From Roseivivax sediminis (lineage in GTDB: Bacteria; Pseudomonadota; Alphaproteobacteria; Rhodobacterales; Rhodobacteraceae): a stretch of 64,000 bases of DNA. The stretch is taken from NCBI RefSeq assembly GCF_900112685.1, contig NZ_FOMS01000002.1:310001-374000 (forward strand). Direction: 5' to 3'. Each line of letters starts with the position of its first letter. Within the stretch, counting starts at the first letter, position 1. Positions 32,235 through 39,611 of the stretch are shown here, one piece after another. The notes under the pieces are model-generated. The model worked only from the letters and a program-made list of their open reading frames with translations, did no database searches and was not told where the DNA came from. Made by a program: the position numbers and the translations under genes.

Positions 32235-32642
32235 ATGATCCGCAAGCTGTCCGTCCTCCTCGCCTGCCTGCTGGCAGGGCCCGCCCCGGCGCAGGACGCC
32301 GCCGCGGGCGCGCGGGCGTTCGCGGCCTGCACCGCCTGCCACGCGGTGATTGCGCCGGACGGGACGGTGTTGCGCGGCGGCGGCCGGGCGGGGCCGAACC
32401 TGTACGGTGCCGCGGGCGCGCTGGCGGGGCGGCAGGCCGGGTTCAATTATTCGCCGTGGCTGCGGCGGCTGGGCGATGCCGGCGTGCACTGGACGCCGGA
32501 CACCTTCGCCGCCTACCTGCGCAACCCGACCGAGTTCACCAAGGCGCAGCTTGGCGAGTCCTCGGCGCGTTCGCGCATGGCGTTCCGCATGGACCGCAGC
32601 GCGGCCGACATTCACGCCTATCTGGCGTCGCTGGAGCGCTAG
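32235..32642 (+). CDS. Class I cytochrome c, cytochrome c2-like
   Basis: The 135-residue protein has a signal peptide (about residues 1–19, cut after PAPA) and one haem site C32-T-A-C35-H36. The middle reads GPNLYGAAG and the C-terminal part has NPTEFTK and SRMAFRMD, where M115 is the probable second haem ligand. These match cytochrome c2, the periplasmic carrier between the bc1 complex and the reaction centre or oxidase, although this protein lacks some loop residues of the Rhodobacter form. Another small soluble c552-type cytochrome is possible. GAAGGGG precedes the ATG at 32235. Confidence 0.82.
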   Translation: MIRKLSVLLACLLAGPAPAQDAAAGARAFAACTACHAVIAPDGTVLRGGGRAGPNLYGAAGALAGRQAGFNYSPWLRRLGDAGVHWTPDTFAAYLRNPTEFTKAQLGESSARSRMAFRMDRSAADIHAYLASLER

Positions 32643-32669
32643 AACCGGGCCGCGGCGCGTGCGGCACGG

Positions 32670-32694
32670 GCGAGGGGCCAGCCCAGCCCCTCGC
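32670..32694 (+). terminator. Hairpin after the cytochrome gene, possible terminator
   Basis: A perfect 9-bp stem GCGAGGGGC (32670–32678) and GCCCCTCGC (32686–32694) with a 7-nt loop lies 28 nt after the cytochrome stop. There is no T run directly after it, so it may stabilise the 3' end rather than terminate by itself. Confidence 0.4.
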
Positions 32695-32737
32695 ACTCCC
32701 CGGGGTTTCTCCCGCCAGACGAAGAAGGGAGTCGCGG

Positions 32738-32763
32738 GCAGGGCGGGCAATCTGCCTACCTTC
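32738..32763. repeat. REP-like palindrome copy (imperfect)
   Basis: The core GGGCGGGCAATCTGCC followed by TACC matches the intergenic palindrome seen in better form at 41982–42002. It sits in the gap between the convergent cytochrome and kpsE genes. Confidence 0.5.
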
Positions 32764-32774
32764 CGAGAGGCCGG

Positions 32775-34478
32775 TCAGGCGGAGACCTGTTCGCGCAGGA
32801 TCGAGGCGGTGAGCGAGATCATCAGGTAGATTCCCGAGAAGATCAGGAACGCCAGGAGCGTGTTCTCGAACTTGCGCGGGTAGCTGGGGTCCTGCGAGGC
32901 GGTGGGCACGACGGCCGTGGTCAGGTAGCGCGCCTGGCTGTCGGCGTCGCGGCGCGCGGTCTCCAGCCGTTCGAGCGCCGATTGCAGCATCATGTCGCGC
33001 GTGGCGAGGTCGGCCTCGGCCAGCTGCACGTTGGTCGCGATGTCGGCGAGCGATTGTTCGCCCTCCTGCGCGCTGGTCATTCGGGTGTTGAGGTCGGCCA
33101 GCAGATCCTCGAGCCGGCGCACGTCGGCGCGGGCGCCGTCCACCCGGCTCTGGTTCGGGCGGGCGTTGTCGAGCAGCGCCTGGAGTTGCAGCCGCTTTTC
33201 CTGGAGCTGGATCTCGAACGTGTTGATCTGGCTGCGCAGCGCGGTGATCCGGCCCTCGGGGTCGAGAAGCGCGCTTTCCTGTTGCAGCCGCACCAGCGTC
33301 GACTGCGCCTCGCGCCGCGCGGCCTGGGCCTCTTCGAGCCCCGCCTCGGCGTCCAGCACGGCGTTGGCCCGCTTGCGCTGCGACAGGTTGTCCACCCGCT
33401 CCTCGGCATAGGAGATGAGCGCGCGCGAGAATTCGGCGGCGGTTTCGGGGTCCGCGGCTGTCACCTCCATCTTCACCACGCCTTCGGTCGGGTCGTAGCC
33501 GATCTCCACGTTGTCCTCGTAGACCTTGTAGGTGTCTTCGGTGGAGGCGCCCGGCTCGAGCCGCTGCAGGGGGTCGATGAAATCCTGGCTGAAATGCGAC
33601 CTGAAGCCGACGTCGCGGTCGAGCCGCAGCATCGCGTCCTTCGAGGCGAGGTAGGATTGCACCGCGATCGCGTCCTGGTTGGTGGCGAACTGGGTGCCGG
33701 ACAGCAGCCCGCCCATGCCGCTGCCCGAGCCGCCATCGGCGGCGAGGATCAGGAATTGCGACTTGGTGGAATAGAGCGGCGTGGCGACGTTGTAGAAGTA
33801 GTGCCCGGCCAGGGCCGTGGGAATGGCGATGAAGAAGAACAGCCGGGTGAGCAGCAGCGCGAACTTGCGCCGCCGCCGCTTGACGAGGTCGCGCTGGATG
33901 CGCCCGATCTCGGCCGCGCGGCGTTCTGCCGGCCCGGGGCCCGGATCGACCTCGGTCGAGGGCAGCGTCTTCTTCTTCAGCGGCATGGTCTGGGGCAGTT
34001 GCACCCGGCCGTCCGACCTGTCCGTGCCCGGCGTCTCCGCAGGCGCGGTTTCGTTCGCCGCGGCCGGCGGGCGGCCGACCTTGTCCTCGCCGGTTTCGGG
34101 GTCGCGGGTGACCACGAGTTCGAGCGTGTTTACGCGCTGGAACGGGTCGATGCCGCGGGCGCGCAAGAGCCGCACGGCATCGAAATCGGAGGTCGGCGCG
34201 AGCCCGTGCTTCTGCGCCACGCGGCGGGCCATGCGCAGCTGGCGGCCGGTCAGCCCCTCTTCGCGGATCGCCTGGATATCGGTGTCGGCGGCGGAGGCGA
34301 TCTCGCCGCTGGGTGGCGCCTTCGGGGCCTCCGGCGCGGCTGTGTCGCTGCCGCGCGGGGCGGGCGGCGCCGGACGCGCGGCGGGATCGGCTTCGGCCAT
34401 GGAGGTGCCGGCCTCCGCGGCGGAGGCGGGGGCGGAGCGGCGGATCCGGAATTTCTTAGCCTTGGGTTTCGTAGTCAT
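32775..34478 (-). CDS. kpsE: Capsule polysaccharide export inner-membrane protein, KpsE-like
   Basis: The 567-residue protein has a long charged and Pro/Ala-rich cytoplasmic N-terminus (about 1–200), a membrane helix at 206–227 (FALLLTRLFFFIAIPTALAG), a periplasmic Wzz-like domain with extended coiled coil (about 360–510), and a second helix at the C-terminus. This is the layout of KpsE, the periplasmic adaptor of ABC-type capsule exporters. It overlaps the KpsT gene by 23 nt. The extended N-terminus is longer than in E. coli KpsE (382 residues). The partner genes for permease (KpsM) and outer-membrane channel (KpsD) are not in the window. Confidence 0.82.
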   Translation of the reverse strand: MTTKPKAKKFRIRRSAPASAAEAGTSMAEADPAARPAPPAPRGSDTAAPEAPKAPPSGEIASAADTDIQAIREEGLTGRQLRMARRVAQKHGLAPTSDFDAVRLLRARGIDPFQRVNTLELVVTRDPETGEDKVGRPPAAANETAPAETPGTDRSDGRVQLPQTMPLKKKTLPSTEVDPGPGPAERRAAEIGRIQRDLVKRRRRKFALLLTRLFFFIAIPTALAGHYFYNVATPLYSTKSQFLILAADGGSGSGMGGLLSGTQFATNQDAIAVQSYLASKDAMLRLDRDVGFRSHFSQDFIDPLQRLEPGASTEDTYKVYEDNVEIGYDPTEGVVKMEVTAADPETAAEFSRALISYAEERVDNLSQRKRANAVLDAEAGLEEAQAARREAQSTLVRLQQESALLDPEGRITALRSQINTFEIQLQEKRLQLQALLDNARPNQSRVDGARADVRRLEDLLADLNTRMTSAQEGEQSLADIATNVQLAEADLATRDMMLQSALERLETARRDADSQARYLTTAVVPTASQDPSYPRKFENTLLAFLIFSGIYLMISLTASILREQVSA

Positions 34479-35115
34479 AGAGCCGCTTCGCTTCTTCCAA
34501 ACTCTCGAACATGTGCAACTGGCCATCCATCAGGACCGCGGCCTTGCGGGCGAACTTCTCCAGCACGTCGGGCTGGTGGCTGACGATGATGATCGTCGTG
34601 GTGCGCAGGCGCTCGGCGAGAATGTCGCCGGCCCGCTTGTTGAACCCGACATCGGTCGAGGACGGCATGCCTTCGTCGATGAGGTAGATGTCGAAGTCGA
34701 GCGCGAGCATCAGCGAGAAGGTGAACCGCGCCTTCATCCCCGAAGAATAGGTGCCGAGGGGCTGGTCGAAATATTCGCCGAGGCCGCAGAGCCAGCGGCA
34801 GAACGCCTCCACATAGTCGGGGTCGAGGCCGTAGAGCCGGGCAATGTAACGCGCGTTCTCGCGCGCGGATATCTTGGAGATCACGCCGCCCATGAAGCCC
34901 AGAGGGAAGGATACCCGGCAATTGCGGCGGATCTGTCCCTCGTCGGGTTTTTCCAGCCCTGCCATCATCTTGATCAGCGTCGTCTTGCCGGTGCCGTTGG
35001 GCGCGAGGACGCCGAGGGATTCGCCAAGGTCCACCTGGAACGACACCCGGTCGAGGATCACCTTGCGGTGCGATCCGGTCCAGAAGGACTTACTGACTGT
35101 GTCGAATTCGAGCAT
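34456..35115 (-). CDS. kpsT: Capsule export ABC ATPase, KpsT-like
   Basis: The 219-residue protein is of KpsT length and has Walker A APNGTGKTT at residues 38–46, signature TYSSGMKARFTFSL and Walker B FDIYLIDEGM, all typical of ATPases that power capsule or O-antigen export. The ATG at 35115 gives the normal KpsT start; the upstream extension has no family similarity. It is the first gene of kpsT-kpsE. Its membrane partner KpsM is not adjacent, so it must be encoded elsewhere or the system is incomplete. Confidence 0.88.
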   Translation of the reverse strand: MLEFDTVSKSFWTGSHRKVILDRVSFQVDLGESLGVLAPNGTGKTTLIKMMAGLEKPDEGQIRRNCRVSFPLGFMGGVISKISARENARYIARLYGLDPDYVEAFCRWLCGLGEYFDQPLGTYSSGMKARFTFSLMLALDFDIYLIDEGMPSSTDVGFNKRAGDILAERLRTTTIIIVSHQPDVLEKFARKAAVLMDGQLHMFESLEEAKRLYDYETQG

Positions 35116-35318
35116 TCCGGCGGCCTCGGGTGACGGTGCGGGGAAAATGGGTCCGCAGGTCAGTGGAAACGGGGCATAAAGGTGGAATTTGGTTAGAGTA
35201 TGTCGGGATTTGGCCACAAAACGCAATCGGGCTGTCGCGTCGGTGTCGGAGGCGCGGCGATGGACGCCTGCGCCCCGCAGCCTAGGTCTCACGCATCACC
35301 AGCGGAGAGGAGATCGAG

Positions 35319-36104
35319 ATGTCTGTGACACGGCGCCGGTTCATGGCGACCACCGGGGCGGCCTGCGGGGCCGCGATCATGTTGCCCTTCCAGGCGATGG
35401 CCGAGCAGCACATGAGCAATACCTTCTCCACCGACGGCGGCGAGATCACCGTGCATCCGGTGAGCCACGCCTCCTTCGTGATGGAGACGCCGATGGGCGT
35501 GATCCATGTCGATCCGGTCGGTGGGGCCGACGCTTATGCCGACCTGCCGGCGCCGGACCTGATCCTGATCACCCACGAGCACGGCGATCACTACGACGCC
35601 GAGACGCTGCAGGCGCTGATGGGCGAGGGCACGCACCTCATCACCAACCCCGCGGTTGCCGAGATGCTGCCGGAGGCGCTGGCCGAGCGCGCCGAGGCCA
35701 TCGGCAATGGCGAGAGCACCGACTGGGACGGCCTCGGGATCGAGGCGATCCCGGCCTACAACACCACCGAAGGGCGGCTCGATTTCCACCCCGGGGGGCG
35801 CGACAACGGCTACGTGCTGAGCTTCGAGGGGTTCCGGGTCTACATCTCGGGCGACACCGAGGACATTCCGGAGATGCGCGCGCTCGAGAACATCGACGTG
35901 GCCTTCGTGTGCATGAACCTGCCGTTCACTATGGATGCGGAGGCGGCGGCGAGCGCGGTCAACGCGTTCGCGCCGGCGCATGTCTATCCGTATCACTTCC
36001 GCGGGCGTGACGGCGGCACCCAGGACCCGGCGGCCTTCGCCGAGATGGTCGAGAGTGCGGAGGTCCTGACGCCGGACTGGTACCCGGACAACGAGTCGCT
36101 CTGA
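35319..36104 (+). CDS. Tat-exported metallo-beta-lactamase-fold hydrolase
   Basis: The 261-residue protein begins with a twin-arginine signal (TRRRFMATTG, then a hydrophobic stretch cut after AMA near residue 28), so it is probably folded with its metals in the cytosol and then exported. The metal motif H86-E-H88-G-D90-H91 (THEHGDHYD) and the later SGDTED belong to the UlaG/L-ascorbate-6-phosphate-lactonase-like branch of the fold. The substrate is unknown. GGAGAGGAG precedes the ATG. It diverges from kpsT over a 203-bp gap and converges on the GntR gene. Confidence 0.85.
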   Translation: MSVTRRRFMATTGAACGAAIMLPFQAMAEQHMSNTFSTDGGEITVHPVSHASFVMETPMGVIHVDPVGGADAYADLPAPDLILITHEHGDHYDAETLQALMGEGTHLITNPAVAEMLPEALAERAEAIGNGESTDWDGLGIEAIPAYNTTEGRLDFHPGGRDNGYVLSFEGFRVYISGDTEDIPEMRALENIDVAFVCMNLPFTMDAEAAASAVNAFAPAHVYPYHFRGRDGGTQDPAAFAEMVESAEVLTPDWYPDNESL

Positions 36105-36113
36105 GCAGTGGAA

Positions 36114-36138
36114 GGGGGGCGGATTGCCCACACTACCG
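36114..36138. repeat. REP-like palindrome copy (imperfect)
   Basis: GGGGGGCGGATTGCCCACACTACC is the same element as at 41982–42002, with a 4-bp GGGC/GCCC core here. It lies in the short gap between the convergent metallo-hydrolase and GntR genes. Confidence 0.5.
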
Positions 36139-36161
36139 GCGCGCTGTCCGGAGCGTGAGGC

Positions 36162-36827
36162 TCAGTTCGCGGGCCGGGATCCGGGCAAAGCCGCCTTCAG
36201 GCGGTGGAAGCTCATGGAAATGTGGGCGCGGCGGATCATGCCGACCGCGGTCATGTCGCCGGAGGCGAGCGCGCCAGCGACCTGGCGCATCTCTTCGCGG
36301 AAAGCTTCTATCTCGCGGCCGAGGTCCAGCGCGGAGATGGTCTTGAGCCAGATCCGCGCGGTGCGGAAGTAGAGGCGTTCGGACACCTCGGCCAGTGCCT
36401 CGTTGCCGATCAGCCGCTGGGTGAAATCGAAATAGGCCATGTTGAGCCGGGCGAAGGCGCGCGCGTCGGGCGCCTCCGCCAGCCGCTCGCCCTCGGCCAC
36501 CAGGCCGCGCGCCTCGTCGAGCACCGACTGCGTCACCGGGCGCGGGGTCATCGTACCCGATAGCTGTGCCAGTTCCTCGCGCAGCGCGTAGACCTCCCCG
36601 AGTTCACGCGCGTCGACATCCGTCACCAGCGTGCCGACGCCGTGGCGTGCCTCCACCAGCCCCTCGTCGGCGAGCCGTGCGAGCACGCGGCGGACCGGCG
36701 TGCGCGACACCCCGAATTCGGAGGCGAGCGATTCCTCCCCCAGCTTGGTGCCGGGGGGGTAGTCGAGCAGGCAGATGCGGCCTCGCAGCTCCGAGTAGAG
36801 CCGTTGATGGCGCGCCTCCGCGCTCAT
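36162..36827 (-). CDS. GntR-family regulator, FadR subfamily
   Basis: The 221-residue protein has an N-terminal winged helix (about residues 6–70, ASEFGVSRTPVRRVLARLADEG) and a C-terminal all-helical FCD ligand domain with ALREELAQLSG and later MIRRAHISM. It overlaps the stop of the deacetylase gene by 4 nt (ATGA) and is the third gene of doeA–deacetylase–gntR, so it most likely senses an intermediate of that pathway. It is not of the MocR/EnuR type that usually controls ectoine genes. Two copies of TGTGTACATC upstream of doeA are plausible operators. Confidence 0.87.
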   Translation of the reverse strand: MSAEARHQRLYSELRGRICLLDYPPGTKLGEESLASEFGVSRTPVRRVLARLADEGLVEARHGVGTLVTDVDARELGEVYALREELAQLSGTMTPRPVTQSVLDEARGLVAEGERLAEAPDARAFARLNMAYFDFTQRLIGNEALAEVSERLYFRTARIWLKTISALDLGREIEAFREEMRQVAGALASGDMTAVGMIRRAHISMSFHRLKAALPGSRPAN

Positions 36828-37978
36828 GCGGCGAGCGTGCGCCGCAGGCCTTCGAGCATCGTCAGGCATTCGGTCAGCTGCTGGCGCGAGACGTATTCGT
36901 CGGGCTTGTGGGCCTGCGCGATTGAGCCGGGGCCGCACACTACCACGGACATGCCAAGCTCCTGGAAGAGCCCGGCCTCCGTGCCGAAGGGCACGACGTC
37001 GGCGGAATTGCCGCCGGTGAGCTGGGCGACGAGGCTGCGCGCCATGTTGTCGTCCATCGGCTCCAGCCCCACGACCTCTCCGATCGTCTCCACGCTGATG
37101 TCGGCCCACGGGGTGACGGCGCGCATCGCCGGCAGAAGCTCCGTCTCGATCAGCTGGGTGAGTTGCTCCTTGACGAACTCCGCGTCGCCGTATTGCACCG
37201 GGCGCATTTCCCATTCGACCTCGGCGCGGCCGGGGATGACGTTGTGCGCCACGCCGCCGGCGAGCTTGCCGATGTTCACCGTGGTCCACGGCGGATCGAA
37301 GCGGCTGTCGCGCGGGGCGCGCAGCTTCAGTTCCTCCGCCAGTTCCATCAGGCGGGAGACGTAGCGCACCGCGTAGGCCACCGCGTTCACCCCGCGGTCG
37401 GGGTTCGAGCCGTGACCTTCGAGCCCCTGGAACCGGGCGGTGTATTCGCAGCAGCCCTTGTGCCCCTCGATGATCCGCATCTCGGTCGGCTCGCCGACGA
37501 CGGCGATGGCCGGCAGGTGGTCGCGTCCCTTGAGGTGCTGAACGAGGTTCTGCGCGCCGAGGCAGCCGACCTCCTCGTCATGGGTGAAGCAGAAATGCAC
37601 CGGGCGGCGCAGGTTCGTGGTCCCGTAGGCGCTGGCCATGGCGATCGACGCGGCGATGAACCCCTTCATGTCGCAGGTGCCGCGCCCCATCAGCAGATCG
37701 CCCCGTTCGGTCATCTGCCAGGGGTCGGTGGACCAGTCCTGGTCGGCCACCGGCACCACGTCGGAATGCCCCGACAGCATCACGCCGCCGCCCATGTCCG
37801 GGCCGATGGAGGCCCAGAGGTTCGCCTTGTCGCCGGTCTCGTCCCGGAACACCTCCACCCGCGCGCCGGCATCCTCGAGCCGGGTCGCCATCGCGTCGAT
37901 CAGCCCGGCATTGGGGTCCGACGACACGGTGGGATGCGCGATCAGGTCGGCCAGGATCTCTTCGGTGCGGTCGAGCAT
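36824..37978 (-). CDS. M20 (ArgE/DapE-type) deacetylase of the ectoine locus, DoeB2-like
   Basis: The 384-residue metallopeptidase-family protein has metal ligands H71 (SGHSDVVPV), D103 (GRGTCDMKG) and the E135–E136 pair (THDEEVGC). It resembles acetylornithine deacetylase. Directly after doeA (2-nt gap), its likely substrate is N-acetyl-2,4-diaminobutyrate, giving 2,4-diaminobutyrate and acetate. The classic EutE/DoeB is of a different (AstE-like) family; an M20 enzyme doing this job has been named DoeB2. A true acetylornithine deacetylase is the alternative, but context argues against it. Confidence 0.83.
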   Translation of the reverse strand: MLDRTEEILADLIAHPTVSSDPNAGLIDAMATRLEDAGARVEVFRDETGDKANLWASIGPDMGGGVMLSGHSDVVPVADQDWSTDPWQMTERGDLLMGRGTCDMKGFIAASIAMASAYGTTNLRRPVHFCFTHDEEVGCLGAQNLVQHLKGRDHLPAIAVVGEPTEMRIIEGHKGCCEYTARFQGLEGHGSNPDRGVNAVAYAVRYVSRLMELAEELKLRAPRDSRFDPPWTTVNIGKLAGGVAHNVIPGRAEVEWEMRPVQYGDAEFVKEQLTQLIETELLPAMRAVTPWADISVETIGEVVGLEPMDDNMARSLVAQLTGGNSADVVPFGTEAGLFQELGMSVVVCGPGSIAQAHKPDEYVSRQQLTECLTMLEGLRRTLAA

Positions 37979-37980
37979 CG

Positions 37981-39177
37981 TCAGTCCTTCACGTACATCT
38001 TGCGGGGGCGGTGGCAGAACGTCTCGGCCGGGCCGTCGTCCTTGATGAGGATGGATTCGGTGATCTCCAGTCCCCAGTCGGACATCCACAGGCCCGGCAT
38101 GAAGTGGAAGGTCATGCCCGGTTCGAGCACGGTTTCGTCCTCCGCGCGGAGGGAGATCGTGCGCTCGCCCCAGTCGGGCGGGTAGCTGAGGCCGATCGGG
38201 TAGCCGCAGCGCGCCCCGCGTTCGATGCCCGCCGATTCCAGCGGCGCGGCGAGCGCGTTGGCGATGTCACAGGCGCGGTTGCCGGCGCGCGCGACCTCGA
38301 GCCCGGCTTCCAGCCCCTCGACCAGCGCGGCTTCGGCCCGCTTGAAGATGTCCGACGGCTCCCCGAGGAAGATCGTGCGGCAGAACGGCGCGTGGTAGCG
38401 GCGGTAGCAGCCGGAGATCTCGAAGAACGTCGCCTCGCCCGGATTGAACGGCTCGCCGTCCCAGGTCAGGTGCGGCGCGGCGGCGTCCGAGCCCGAGGGC
38501 AGCAGCGGCACGATCGCGGCATAGTCGCCCCAGTGGCCGTCCGCGCCCATGATCGCGTCGCGCTGGCATTCGGCCACGACCTCGTTCTTGGGCACGCCGG
38601 GTTCGACACGTTCCACCAGCCCGTCGATCATCTTCTCGGAGATCTTCGCGGCGCGGCGCATGAAGGTCAGCTCTTCCTCCGACTTCACGGCGCGCTGCCA
38701 GTTCACCAGCGCGGTGGCGTCGAGCAGCGTGGAATTCGGCAACTCGCCCGATAGCGCCATGTATGCGCGAGCGGAGAAATAATAGTTGTCGAGTTCCACC
38801 CCGATGCGCGTGCGTTCCAGCCCCATGCCGATGAGGCGCTGGGCCAGATCCTCCATCGGGTGACGTTCGGTCGACTGCACGTAGTTGTCGGCGTAGCCGA
38901 TGACACGGTCGTCGCCCATCCAGACGGTGCGGATGGCGCCGTTGGCATCCTGGTTGCGGCCCCACCAGATCGGATCGGCGTCAGGCAGCACGATCACGCC
39001 CTGATGCACGTAGAAGGACCAGCCGTCATACCCGGTCAGCCACGCCATGTTCGACGGATCGGTGACGTAAAGCACGTCGAGACCGGATCGCTCCATCGCG
39101 CGGCGGGTCTTGTCGAGGCGGCGAGTATACTCTTCCTCGGAAAACGGCAGGTCCTTGGTGAAGCGATGATACGCCAT
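37981..39177 (-). CDS. doeA: Ectoine hydrolase DoeA/EutD (M24 fold)
   Basis: It opens the ectoine ring to N-acetyl-2,4-diaminobutyrate. The 398-residue protein has the pita-bread M24 fold but follows the DoeA family pattern closely: SNMAWLTGYDGWSFYVHQ, ERHPMEDLAQRL, DNYYFSARAYM, LVNWQRAVKSEEEL, YPIGLSYPPDWGERT and WGLEITESI. As in DoeA, the metal-binding residues of true aminopeptidases are not evident. I chose the ATG at 39177, where family similarity begins. It is the first gene of doeA–deacetylase–gntR and diverges from an ABC importer. Confidence 0.87.
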   Translation of the reverse strand: MAYHRFTKDLPFSEEEYTRRLDKTRRAMERSGLDVLYVTDPSNMAWLTGYDGWSFYVHQGVIVLPDADPIWWGRNQDANGAIRTVWMGDDRVIGYADNYVQSTERHPMEDLAQRLIGMGLERTRIGVELDNYYFSARAYMALSGELPNSTLLDATALVNWQRAVKSEEELTFMRRAAKISEKMIDGLVERVEPGVPKNEVVAECQRDAIMGADGHWGDYAAIVPLLPSGSDAAAPHLTWDGEPFNPGEATFFEISGCYRRYHAPFCRTIFLGEPSDIFKRAEAALVEGLEAGLEVARAGNRACDIANALAAPLESAGIERGARCGYPIGLSYPPDWGERTISLRAEDETVLEPGMTFHFMPGLWMSDWGLEITESILIKDDGPAETFCHRPRKMYVKD

Positions 39178-39225
39178 GGGCACGCCTTTCTGACCGGTAG
39201 GGATGACAGCTCCACATTGACAACT

Positions 39226-39235
39226 TGTGTACATC
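39226..39235. promoter_or_regulatory. Candidate GntR operator, copy 1
   Basis: TGTGTACATC, preceded by CT, with palindromic core TGTACA. FadR-type regulators bind short palindromes of this kind. It lies 49 bp upstream of the doeA start codon, a position suited to repression. Confidence 0.5.
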
Positions 39236-39330
39236 TGGTCTGTCAGAACGCGACGCCAAGGCTCCGTTTGCGACATTATGCCGAAAAATTCAGCGGAATT
39301 TGGCTGGAGGCGCGCAGTGCATCCCCAAGA

Positions 39331-39340
39331 TGTGTACATC
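39331..39340. promoter_or_regulatory. Candidate GntR operator, copy 2
   Basis: An exact second copy of TGTGTACATC, here in the near-palindrome GATGTGTACATC at 39329–39340. It is 271 bp before the importer ATPase start. Confidence 0.5.
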
Positions 39341-39611
39341 ATGGGGCGTCACCGGGTCGTGAGGCGAATGGCTGATTCTGCCTTCGGCGCAGCGCGGACC
39401 GGCGCCTGGGCCGGTGCGAACGGTCATTCCGGCCGGGGCCGCCTTGCCATTCTTCCCGCCAGGTGCCGAATATCTGGGCAATGTTCCTGTTTCTGGGCGC
39501 CGGATATGTTAGCCTTGCCAAGACAGTTGCATCGACAAGGCCTTGGCGGTTTAGTCGGGGTTCAGAGACGCGGGCCAACCCGCGCGGGACATATATCAGG
39601 GAGTTTGGCTG

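Larger units (their letters stand above)
39178..39611. promoter_or_regulatory. 434-bp divergent control region between doeA and the ABC importer
   Basis: No gene is evident. It holds two copies of TGTGTACATC 105 bp apart (39226–39235 and 39331–39340), each with the palindromic core TGTACA, and a TTGACA at 39217–39222 overlapping the first copy. A short AT-richer patch around 39283–39302 may be promoter sequence. The layout suits control of both directions by the GntR regulator encoded in the doeA operon. Confidence 0.55.

Noticed and set aside
36824-37978. Call as arginine-pathway acetylornithine deacetylase (argE)
   Set aside because: It is 2 nt after doeA and coupled to a GntR regulator; Rhodobacterales generally use ArgJ for this arginine step, so an ectoine role is more likely.
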